A DNA stretch of 64,000 nucleotides, from assembly GCF_042433915.1 (NCBI RefSeq), contig NZ_JBHLUN010000015.1, positions 124,001 to 188,000 of the forward strand. Direction: 5' to 3'. The stretch's first letter is position 1, and the number at the start of each line of letters is the position of its first letter. This stretch comes from Roseomonas elaeocarpi. Its GTDB lineage: Bacteria; Pseudomonadota; Alphaproteobacteria; Acetobacterales; Acetobacteraceae. Under the pieces are notes generated by a model. It did not search any database and was not told the origin of the DNA. It saw nothing but the letters and a program-made list of their open reading frames with translations. A program made the position numbers and the translations under genes. Shown here in pieces: positions 1 through 8,040 of the stretch.

Positions 1-3000
1 CGCGATCTGGAAGGGCGAGAGCTGGCTGGTGGAGCGGCGGAACAGCAGCCGCGCCAGGACCTCGTCCTGCGGCAGCTCGGGCGAGGAGGTGAACTCGATC
101 TTGGGCGCCGAGGGCTGGCCCGTGATGGCGATGTTGATCGTGGTGCTCTGCACCGTGCTGGTGGCCAGGAAGTCCAGGTCCGGGATCACCGCGCCGCCGA
201 AGTTCAGGTTGCCGCGGCTGAAGTTGATGCGCCGGTCCAGAATGGTGAAGTTGCCGCGCACCATGCGAAGCCCGCCGTTGATCAGCGGTGCCGTGGCGAA
301 GCCGGTGACGTGCAGCTCGCCCTCCATCTCGGCGTCGAGGCCGTGGCCGCGCACGTAGAAGCGCCCCGGCACCACCACCGTCACGTCCAGCGCGATCGGG
401 GCGGAGGATGTGGCCGCCGCCTGCTGCGCCGCCTGATGGGCCTGGGCATTGGCTTCCGGCCGCGCCGCACGCTGCCGCACCGCCACCTGGCGTGCCGGGA
501 TGCCGCGGCCGCGCTCCTCGATCGGGCCGAGGTCGGCGACGCTGCCGGGCAGGCTGTTGGGGATGCCCAGCGTGGCGGTCGGGATCTCGATGCGGCCGGC
601 GGTGCGAAGCCCGCTGCCGATGCCGCCCGACAGCGTCACGTCGCTGTTGAAGGTGCCGGTGAACAGGTCGCTGGTGACCGGCTGAAGCCCCCGCGTCGCC
701 AGCGTCAGGTTGATCGGCTGCCCGGCCGCGAAGGGCTGCAGCTCGCCCTGGGCGGTCAGCGTGCCCTTGGCGCCGTCGGCGCTCAGGCTCTCGATCACCA
801 CGCGGTCGCCCTGCATGGTGATGCGCGCGGCGATGTTGCGCAGCGCCGCGCCGTATTCGAGGTTGCGGAAGCTGCCGCCCGCCAGCTGCGCGCCGCCGCT
901 CAGCCTTGGGGCCGAGACCGTGCCGCCGGCCTGGGCGTCGATGGTCAGCCGCCCCGTGGCGCGGTTGGCGCCGGCCGCCAGCAGAGGCGCCGCGATCACG
1001 CCGAGGTCCGCGTTGCCGCGCAGCGTCGCCTGGATCGGCGCGTCGCCACCCGCGCCCTGCGGCAGCCGCGCCTCCAGCGTGGCACGCGTGGCGGCGCCGG
1101 CCTGGAGCACCGCGTTGGCCTCGATGGCCTGGCCGCGCATCCGCGCCGTGACGTCGAGGTTGGCTGCCGGCAGGCCCGCCGCCCAGGGGGCGTTGGTCTT
1201 GAGGCCCACGGCCTTCACCGTGCCGTCCACCGAGGGCGCGGCGGTGGTGCCGCCCACCGTCACGTCGGCCGACACGGTGCCGGCGATGGCGGGCTCGGGC
1301 ACGAAGATGTTGACGATCGAGGCGGGCAGGGCGGTCAGCACAGCCTTCAAGTCGGCATTCTGCGGCCCCCAGGTCCCGGCCACCCGCAGGCTGCCGCCCG
1401 GCCGGGCGGCGAGGTTGAGGTTGGCGATCCGGATCGCCCCGTTCGCCGCCTGCGTCACGGTGGCCGGCGTGGTCAGCCGCACGCCGAGTTGTCCGCGCGT
1501 GACGTCCAGCGCCGCGAGATCGACGCGCCGTTCCTCGCCCAGCAGCGCCAGCCGCGCCCGGGTGTTCACCCGCGCCTCCATGGCGGTGACCTGCGCCTGA
1601 AGGTTGAGCGCGTCGAGCGGCCCTTCCGCCTGCACCGTGCCGTTCACCGGCGTGCCGGCCGCGGACAGGTTGTTCAGCCGCAGGTCGGCCCGCACCGCCT
1701 GGGTGCCGCGGGCATCGGGCATCCCGTGCGCCTCGAGCCGCAGCCCGCCGGAGAGCGGCGTTCCCGCCAGCCCGGAGAGCGGCGCCAGGTTGGCCGCCTG
1801 CACCATGACGTCGCCGGTAAACAGCTTGGCCGCGGTGTCGAAGCTGCCGCCGCCCTGGAGGTTCACCGGCCCCAGCCCGGCCGCCAGCTTCTGGATGCGC
1901 AGGATCGTGCCTTCCAGCACCGAGGCCGCGTCCAGGGTCAGCGCCTGGCCGTCCACCTTGCCGCGCAGCGTGGCCGTGCCGGTGGGCGGCGCGATCTGCG
2001 GCAGCGAGGCTTCGAGGCGCAGCCCTTCCACCTTGTGCCCCTGGGCTTCCAGCAGTGGGCTGGTGACGGTGGCCTCGACCGAGGGCGCGGCGGTGGTGCC
2101 GCCGACATGCAGGTCGGCCTGCAGCTCTCCGCGCACCGGCTGGCCGGTGGCCGCGGCGTTGGCCAGGCGGATCTGCGCCTTCAGGTCCAGCGGGTCGCGG
2201 TACTGGCCGGACGCGGTGGCGGTGAGGCCGGCGCCGGTCAGTTCCAGGTGCTCGATCTGGCGGAGGTTGCCGCGCAGCGCCAGCACCGGCGCCTTGCCCA
2301 GGAGGCCCGGTGCCGGTTCCGGCAGGCGCGGATCGTGCATCACCAGCTTCGCGTCGACCGTGGGATCGGCGGTGGTGCCGGTCACCTTGCCGTCGAGGTT
2401 CAGCCCGCCCCAGCCGATGCCGTCGGGCAGCAGCGTGCCCAGAGCCTTGGCGTCGCCCATGCTGGCCTGCACCGCGAGGTCCAGCGCGTCGCGGTACTGG
2501 CCCGAGACCGAGGCGTTGAGCCCGGCGCCGGCCAGCGTCAGGTGCTCCACCCGCTGCCCGTCGGCCTTGAGGTCGGCCGTCAACCTGTCACCCACCAGCG
2601 TCGGCGGCGCCTGCGGGAAGCGCGGGTCGGCCACCACGGCATGCGCCTCCACCGCCGGGGCGGAGGTCGATCCGGTGACGTGCCCGTCCAGCGTGATGCC
2701 GGTCCAGCCGAGGCCCGCCGGCAGGAGGCTGCCCAGCGTCGAAGCATTGTTCAGGCGGGCCGAAAGGCGGAGGTCGGAATTGTCGCCGACGAAGCCGCTG
2801 GCCTCGACGTGGCCGGGGGTCGCGTCCACCGTCAGCGCATTGAGCCGCAGGCCCCCGTTCTCGGGCCTGAGGTCCACCGCGAAGTCGCCGCCCGTCACGG
2901 GTTGCGGCAGCAGCGCCGGCGCCTGGACGTTGCCCTTGGCCTGCAACCCGATGCCGCCATCCGCCGGCAGCGCCAGCGTGCCGTTGATCTTCGCCGAAAC

Positions 3001-3756
3001 ACCGTCGCCGATGCGGGCATCCAGCGTCAGCGCCGCGCCGGTGGCCGGCCCGTCCAGCGACACCCGCGCGGTGGCCGGACCCGGCGGCACGCCGAGCAGC
3101 CCGGCGACCATGCCGCCCGCCGGCTCGTCGTAGTTCAGCAGGAGCTTGACCTGCTGCCCCGGCGCCATCGCTACGTCGGCGTCCAGCGCGCCGGGCGCGT
3201 CGAGGCGGCGTGCCTTGGCGCCCAGGAACAGCCCGTCCGCGCCGTAGCGCCCGCCGGCCTGGAGGTTCAGCACCGCCGCGCGGCCGGCCACGGCCTCGCC
3301 CAGCTCGATGCGCCCGACCTCGGCGGTGTCGAGCACCACCTCGACGGGCAGCTGTGGCAGCTGCGGCAGGAGGCTGCCTTCGCGCGGCTGCGACGGCGGT
3401 TCGGGCGCGCTGCTCACCGGCAGGCGGTCGAAGGCCACGCGGTCGGCCTTGAGCGCCGCGACGTGGACCTGGCGGTGGATCAGCGCCGCGAGGTCGAGGT
3501 CTAGCAGGGCATTGTCCACCGTCAGGTAAACGCCCTTCTCGTCGGCCATGGTGATCCGCGCGATCCGCGGGTGACCGGGCAGGGAGCCGCGCAGCCCGGT
3601 GATCGTCAGACCCGGCACGAAGCGGCCGGCCAGCCGCCCGATCGTGTCGCCGCCGCTGTCGGTGCTGGCCCAGACCAGCGCGCCGCCGACGAGGATCACG
3701 GGGAGCAGGATCAGGACCAGCAGGATGCCGGCGATCCACTTCAGGGAGCGGCGCAT
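1..3756 (-). CDS. tamB: Translocation and assembly module protein TamB (3' end cut by window edge)
   Basis: Inner-membrane anchored, periplasm-spanning AsmA/TamB-family protein that works with TamA in outer-membrane protein assembly or phospholipid transport. Reading the minus strand from the ATG at 3756 gives 1252 codons without a stop, up to the window edge. Residues about 6-30 form one hydrophobic anchor (starts MRRSLKWIAGILLV). The body is a long run of degenerate beta repeats rich in GTVT/TAPSVE-like segments. The last visible residues match the conserved TamB C-terminal domain (PELPQDEVLARLLFRRS). The start overlaps the tamA stop by one base (TGATG), so the two are translationally coupled. 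E. coli TamB is 1259 residues, so this copy is somewhat longer. Several long ORFs on the other strand here are GC-driven shadows. Confidence 0.93.
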   Translation of the reverse strand, partial: MRRSLKWIAGILLVLILLPVILVGGALVWASTDSGGDTIGRLAGRFVPGLTITGLRGSLPGHPRIARITMADEKGVYLTVDNALLDLDLAALIHRQVHVAALKADRVAFDRLPVSSAPEPPSQPREGSLLPQLPQLPVEVVLDTAEVGRIELGEAVAGRAAVLNLQAGGRYGADGLFLGAKARRLDAPGALDADVAMAPGQQVKLLLNYDEPAGGMVAGLLGVPPGPATARVSLDGPATGAALTLDARIGDGVSAKINGTLALPADGGIGLQAKGNVQAPALLPQPVTGGDFAVDLRPENGGLRLNALTVDATPGHVEASGFVGDNSDLRLSARLNNASTLGSLLPAGLGWTGITLDGHVTGSTSAPAVEAHAVVADPRFPQAPPTLVGDRLTADLKADGQRVEHLTLAGAGLNASVSGQYRDALDLAVQASMGDAKALGTLLPDGIGWGGLNLDGKVTGTTADPTVDAKLVMHDPRLPEPAPGLLGKAPVLALRGNLRQIEHLELTGAGLTATASGQYRDPLDLKAQIRLANAAATGQPVRGELQADLHVGGTTAAPSVEATVTSPLLEAQGHKVEGLRLEASLPQIAPPTGTATLRGKVDGQALTLDAASVLEGTILRIQKLAAGLGPVNLQGGGSFDTAAKLFTGDVMVQAANLAPLSGLAGTPLSGGLRLEAHGMPDARGTQAVRADLRLNNLSAAGTPVNGTVQAEGPLDALNLQAQVTAMEARVNTRARLALLGEERRVDLAALDVTRGQLGVRLTTPATVTQAANGAIRIANLNLAARPGGSLRVAGTWGPQNADLKAVLTALPASIVNIFVPEPAIAGTVSADVTVGGTTAAPSVDGTVKAVGLKTNAPWAAGLPAANLDVTARMRGQAIEANAVLQAGAATRATLEARLPQGAGGDAPIQATLRGNADLGVIAAPLLAAGANRATGRLTIDAQAGGTVSAPRLSGGAQLAGGSFRNLEYGAALRNIAARITMQGDRVVIESLSADGAKGTLTAQGELQPFAAGQPINLTLATRGLQPVTSDLFTGTFNSDVTLSGGIGSGLRTAGRIEIPTATLGIPNSLPGSVADLGPIEERGRGIPARQVAVRQRAARPEANAQAHQAAQQAAATSSAPIALDVTVVVPGRFYVRGHGLDAEMEGELHVTGFATAPLINGGLRMVRGNFTILDRRINFSRGNLNFGGAVIPDLDFLATSTVQSTTINIAITGQPSAPKIEFTSSPELPQDEVLARLLFRRSTSQLSPFQIA

Positions 3757-5726
3757 CAGAAGGCCTGCCCGATGCCGACGTAGAGGCCGTAGCCGCTGTT
3801 GCCGGAGATGTCCTTCAGCGGCAGCGCCACGTCGGCGCGGATCGGCCCGATCGCGGTGGCGTAGCGCACGCCGAGGCCCGCGCCGAAGGCCAGCGAGTTG
3901 AAGGAGGGGTTGCTGTTGGAACCCACGCTGCCGCCGTCCACGAAGGCCGCCATGCCGAAGTTCCCGTACACTTTCTGCCGCACCTCGATGCTGGCCTCGA
4001 CCACCGAAAGGCCGCCGCGCGGCGTGTCGTTGGCGCGCCGTGGTCCGATGCGCTGGAAGTCGTAGCCGCGCACCGAGCCGCCGCCGCCCGAGTAGAAGCG
4101 GAGCTGCGGCGGCACCGCGAGGTAGTCGCTCGTGCCGACGATGGAGCCCACCGAGAGCCGGCCTGCCAGGATCGTGCTCTTGGAGCCGGTCACGTCGTAG
4201 TAGCCGCTGCCCGTGGCGCGCAGCCGCACGAAGGGATCGCCGCCGTTGATCGGGTAGATCGGCGAGACCAGCAGGTTGCCGCGCACGCCCTTGCTGGGGT
4301 CGAGGAGGTTGTCGGTATCCTCCCACACCGCGGTGCCGAGCAGCCCCACCAGCTGGTAGTGGCGGGTGGGCGTTTCGAACTCGGTGGTGCGGCCGACCTC
4401 GGTCAGGATGCCGCCCGACAGGGTCAGCCGCGGCTCCGGCTTGGTTTCCAGCGCCAGGCTGCCGGTCACCGCGTCGCGGTTATAGGCGAGCAGCCGTTCC
4501 CGGATCGCGGCGATGTCGGCCACCAGCGTCAGGTTGCGCCCCGCGATCCAGGGCGAGCGCAGGTTGGCGTCCACCTTGGCGTTGAAGGAATTGCCGGAAC
4601 TGCTCTGGTCGGTGCGGCCGACCGTGCCCTCCAGGCGCAGCTTCTCGGCGCCGCCGAACAGGTTGCGGTGTTCCCAGTAGGTCGTGACGGTGGGGCCGTT
4701 GCGCGTCTCGTAGGCGCCGGTGATGCCGATGGCGTGGCGCGGCCGTTCCACCACCAGGAAGGTCGTGGGCAGGCGCCCTTCGTTATCCAGCGCGTCGCCG
4801 GTCTTGGTCCGCACCGTGCCGAAGACGCCGAGGTTCACCAGGTCGCGCCGGACGCGGTCGAGCTGCTTGGGATCGTACTGCCGCCCGTCGAGCTGCCCGG
4901 CCACGGCGTTGAGCATCTTCGGGTCCACCCGGGTCGCGCCCTCGACGCTGGGTGTGGCGAAGCGCGCGCGGGGCCCGGGCTGGAGGATGTAGGTCACCTC
5001 CATCAGGTGCGTGTCGTGGTCCACCACCACCCGCCGGCGCACCACCTGCGCGAAGGGGAAGCCGGTGTCCTTCATGCCCTCGGTCAGCTTGTCGCCGGCC
5101 GAGATCACCGCCTCGGACCGTGCCGGGTCGCCGACCTTGATGCCCTGGATGTCGCCGGCGCCGCTGATGTCGGCTTCCGGCACTTCCGGCGACACCCGCA
5201 GCGAGCCGATGGTGTAGCGCGGGCCCGGTTCCGCCCCGACCGTCACCGGCACCGGTCCCTGGTGGTGCGCGATGTCGAGCGCGAGGTTCGGGGTGTCGGG
5301 CGCCTTGCCGTCCACCAGCACCACCGGCTTGCCGTCGTAGAAGCCTTCCGCCCGCAGGGCGCGGGTGACGAGGTCACGTTCCTGCGTGGCGCGCGCCACC
5401 AGCCCCTCGGCCGTGGTCGGTGCGACGGTCTGCAGCCGGCGCAGCGCCGAGACGGTGCGAATCGCCCCGTCCAGCTCGCCGTTGCCGGTTTCCTTCAGCG
5501 TCGTCTCGTAGGGCAGGCTCGCCTGGTCGGAAGCTTCGGCCGGCGAGGGCGGCGCGCCGGCGGTGTCACCGCTGCCGACCGGCGCCGGTGCGTCGGGCGA
5601 ATCCTTGGCAGCGGCGTTGGATGTCGCGTCGGGCGAGGGTGCCTGCGCGCGGGATGCTTCGGGTGGGAGGGAGGCAAGGAGACCAGCGGCGGCCAACAGC
5701 ACGGGAAGACGGTGGAGTGGTCGCAA
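3756..5726 (-). CDS. tamA: Outer membrane assembly factor TamA (Omp85 family)
   Basis: 656-residue Omp85-type barrel with N-terminal POTRA domains, the outer-membrane partner of TamB. A signal peptide is visible (hydrophobic LLAAAGLLASL, cleavage near SRAQA), followed by an Ala/Pro/Ser-rich linker. POTRA-like segments lie at about residues 70-330, and a C-terminal barrel has the Omp85 signature region (GGGGSVRGYDFQRIG) and a terminal aromatic residue (GIGQAF). The start is TTG at 5726: an in-frame TAA lies at 5748-5750 and no other usual start codon lies between. A purine-rich AAAGGGG sits about 12 bases upstream. The start abuts the divergent amidohydrolase start. tamB follows with a one-base overlap. 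Confidence 0.93.
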   Translation of the reverse strand: MRPLHRLPVLLAAAGLLASLPPEASRAQAPSPDATSNAAAKDSPDAPAPVGSGDTAGAPPSPAEASDQASLPYETTLKETGNGELDGAIRTVSALRRLQTVAPTTAEGLVARATQERDLVTRALRAEGFYDGKPVVLVDGKAPDTPNLALDIAHHQGPVPVTVGAEPGPRYTIGSLRVSPEVPEADISGAGDIQGIKVGDPARSEAVISAGDKLTEGMKDTGFPFAQVVRRRVVVDHDTHLMEVTYILQPGPRARFATPSVEGATRVDPKMLNAVAGQLDGRQYDPKQLDRVRRDLVNLGVFGTVRTKTGDALDNEGRLPTTFLVVERPRHAIGITGAYETRNGPTVTTYWEHRNLFGGAEKLRLEGTVGRTDQSSSGNSFNAKVDANLRSPWIAGRNLTLVADIAAIRERLLAYNRDAVTGSLALETKPEPRLTLSGGILTEVGRTTEFETPTRHYQLVGLLGTAVWEDTDNLLDPSKGVRGNLLVSPIYPINGGDPFVRLRATGSGYYDVTGSKSTILAGRLSVGSIVGTSDYLAVPPQLRFYSGGGGSVRGYDFQRIGPRRANDTPRGGLSVVEASIEVRQKVYGNFGMAAFVDGGSVGSNSNPSFNSLAFGAGLGVRYATAIGPIRADVALPLKDISGNSGYGLYVGIGQAF

Positions 5727-6904
5727 TGAAACGGCTATCCCCTTTGCTTATGGACCAGGACCTCCTCGAGACGCTGACCCGCTGGCGACGGCACTTGCAT
5801 GCCAACCCAGCCCCTACCCTGGATGAGGGCCCGACGGCTGCCTTCGTCGTCTCACGTCTCCGCGAGATGGGCGTGACCGAGATCACCGAGAACGTGGGCG
5901 GCCACGGCGTGGTCGCCACGCTGCGCCGGGGCGGCGGAAACCGCTCCGTGGGCCTGCGCGCCGACATGGACGCGCTGCCGATCCAGGAGGTCGCGACGGA
6001 CCTGCCCTGGCGCTCCACGCGGCCCAACGTCATGCATGCCTGCGGCCATGACGGGCACACCACGGCGCTGCTGGGCGCCGCGGCGCTGCTGCTGAAGGAC
6101 CAGAGCTGGTCGGGCACCGTGCAGCTGGTGTTCCAGCCGGCCGAGGAGGGCGGTGGCGGCGCCCGCTCCATGGTGGCCGACGGGCTGTTCGAGCGCTTTC
6201 CGATGGACCGCATCTTCGGCTGGCACAACTGGCCGGGCCTGCCGGTCGGCACGATCGCGGTGCACGAGAGCGCGGTGATGGCCGCGGGCCGGCGTCTGAA
6301 GATCACGATCAAGGGCCATGCCGGTCACGCCGCGCTGCCGCAGCTGACGCGCGATCCGATCGTCGCCGCCGGCCACTGCATCGTGGCGGCGCAATCCATC
6401 GTGGCGCGCTCGGTGGACCCGATGAAGACCGCGGTGCTCAGCCTCACCACGATCCATGGCGGCGAGGCCTCCAACCAGATCGCGGCCGAGGTGGTGATCG
6501 AGGGCACCATCCGCTTCATCGAGGACGAGGTCGGGCAGCTGGTGATCGAGCGCCTGCGCGACGTGGTGGAAGGGCTGGACCGGACCTTCGGCGTCCACGC
6601 GACGCTGGAGGTGCCGGAGACCGGCGTGGACGCCACGATCAACCACCCTGAGGGCCGGGAACTCGCCGCCGAGGCTGCCGCCGCCGTGGCGCCGCTGCGC
6701 CGCGACCTGGGCCCGGCCATGACGGGCGAGGATTTCAGCGCCTTCCTTCAGCGCGTGCCCGGTGCCTTCGTGTGGATCGGCAACGGCCCGGCCGAGGGTG
6801 GGCGCGAGCTGCACAACCCGCACTACGACTTCGACGACGCGGTGCTGCCGACCGCCAGCGGCTTCCTGGCGGAAACCGCACGCCGGGCTCTCGCCCAGGG
6901 GTAG
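5726..6904 (+). CDS. M20 family amidohydrolase (hippurate hydrolase / N-acyl amino acid hydrolase type)
   Basis: 392-residue cytosolic metallo-amidohydrolase of the M20D group, which removes acyl groups from N-acyl amino acids such as hippurate. Visible family motifs are GLRADMDALPIQE, the metal-binding HACGHDGHT, the catalytic acid pair in FQPAEEGGGGA, and HNPHYDF near the C-terminus. The length is normal. I chose ATG 5726 because GGAG lies 8 bases upstream; the next ATG (5750, MDQDLLETL) has no comparable site. The chosen start shares base 5726 with the divergent tamA start, so any promoter must lie inside the tamA coding region. The physiological substrate cannot be read from the sequence. 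Confidence 0.9.
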   Translation: MKRLSPLLMDQDLLETLTRWRRHLHANPAPTLDEGPTAAFVVSRLREMGVTEITENVGGHGVVATLRRGGGNRSVGLRADMDALPIQEVATDLPWRSTRPNVMHACGHDGHTTALLGAAALLLKDQSWSGTVQLVFQPAEEGGGGARSMVADGLFERFPMDRIFGWHNWPGLPVGTIAVHESAVMAAGRRLKITIKGHAGHAALPQLTRDPIVAAGHCIVAAQSIVARSVDPMKTAVLSLTTIHGGEASNQIAAEVVIEGTIRFIEDEVGQLVIERLRDVVEGLDRTFGVHATLEVPETGVDATINHPEGRELAAEAAAAVAPLRRDLGPAMTGEDFSAFLQRVPGAFVWIGNGPAEGGRELHNPHYDFDDAVLPTASGFLAETARRALAQG

Positions 6905-6989
6905 CGCGCGGCGCGTTCCGGCGCGGCGGATCCCGGAGGACGGGCGCCGCTGTTCGGGGCCGCCCGACGCGCCGCCGTCCGCAAGCGGT

Positions 6990-7955
6990 TCAGGCGCCGG
7001 GAGTGCCGAAGCGGGCCCTGAGCCAGGCGCCCGCTTCCCGCACCGACTCGCCGGCCTTGCTCACGCGGCCCTGCGCCCGCAGGAAGCCGTGCACCACGCC
7101 GGGAAACAGGTGCCGCTCCACCGCCACGCCGGCGTCGAGCAGCCGCTGCTCGATCGCCTCGCTGTCGTCGCGCAGCACGTCGAGCTCGGCGATGTGCAGC
7201 AGCACCGGCGGCAGGTCGTGCAGCGAGGCCAGCCCGGGCGAGGCGAGCGGCCCGAGGCGTTCGGCCGGGTCGGGGGCGTACATCTCCCAGAACATGCGCA
7301 TCCGCGCCCGCGTCAGGCCGTAGCCCTCGGCGAATTCGGCGTAGCTCGCGGTGTCGCAGTTCGCGTCGAAGCAGCCGTAGTTCAGCAGCAGTCCTTGCAG
7401 CGCCAGGGCGGGGGCCTCGTCGCGCAGCAGGAGCGCGGCCGCCAGCGCCAGGTTCGCGCCGGCCGAGTCGCCGCCCGCGACGATCCGGCTGCCGTCGAGC
7501 CCCAGCGACGCGCCTTCCGCCGCCAGGTGGCGGATCACGCCCGCGACCTCGTGCAGCGCGCGGGGGAACACCGCCTCGGGCGAGAGCGCGTAGTCCGGCG
7601 AGACCACGGCGCAACCCGCCGCCGCAGCGTAGGCGCGCAGCAGCCGGTCATGCGTGTCCACGCTGTTCCACACCCAGCCGCCGCCATGCACGAAGACCAG
7701 CACCGGCAGCCCGGCCTCCCGCACCGGCCGGTGGAGGCGGCAGCGCACCGGCCCTGCGGCGGTGGGCAGCGTGACGTCGCGGCTCTCGGCCATGGCGTCG
7801 CCACCGGCGGCGAGCGGCAGGTTCATGCGCTCCGTCCAGGCGCGCGCGCCCGCGACGTCGCGACGCGGGTCGGGCTGCGGGTCTAGGGCGGCGGCTGCCT
7901 CCATCTCGCGCGTGAAGCGCAGCATCTCCGCATCCCAGCGGCTGATCTCGGTCAT
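6990..7955 (-). CDS. Alpha/beta hydrolase, hormone-sensitive-lipase type esterase
   Basis: 321-residue carboxylic-ester hydrolase of the HSL (family IV) group. It shows the oxyanion motif HGGGWV, the nucleophile elbow GDSAGANLA, the acid in ELDVLRDDSE and the histidine in GVVHGF, in the expected order. There is no signal peptide, so it is probably cytosolic. The ATG at 7955 is preceded by GGAGG at 7-base spacing. It is a single gene, divergent from the acyl-CoA synthetase/acetyltransferase gene across 85 bases. Short-chain acyl esters are the usual substrates of the family; the natural substrate is unknown. Confidence 0.9.
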   Translation of the reverse strand: MTEISRWDAEMLRFTREMEAAAALDPQPDPRRDVAGARAWTERMNLPLAAGGDAMAESRDVTLPTAAGPVRCRLHRPVREAGLPVLVFVHGGGWVWNSVDTHDRLLRAYAAAAGCAVVSPDYALSPEAVFPRALHEVAGVIRHLAAEGASLGLDGSRIVAGGDSAGANLALAAALLLRDEAPALALQGLLLNYGCFDANCDTASYAEFAEGYGLTRARMRMFWEMYAPDPAERLGPLASPGLASLHDLPPVLLHIAELDVLRDDSEAIEQRLLDAGVAVERHLFPGVVHGFLRAQGRVSKAGESVREAGAWLRARFGTPGA

Positions 7956-8040
7956 CGGCGGTCCTCCACCCGCGGCGCGGGCGCGGAATCGCCCCGTTGC
8001 GCCGTTGCCATTCGCGGCCGGTGCCGCAAGTTTGTGGGCG

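Noticed and set aside
310..3504. A 1064-codon open frame on the plus strand
   Set aside because: It is antisense to tamB. Its composition is Arg/His/Gly/Gln-rich, as expected from the opposite strand of a very GC-rich gene, and the minus strand carries clear TamB motifs.
2588..3739. A 383-codon minus-strand frame in the tamB region
   Set aside because: It is a shifted frame of tamB, rich in Arg/Pro/Gly and without motifs. The true TamB frame starts at 3756 and runs off the window.
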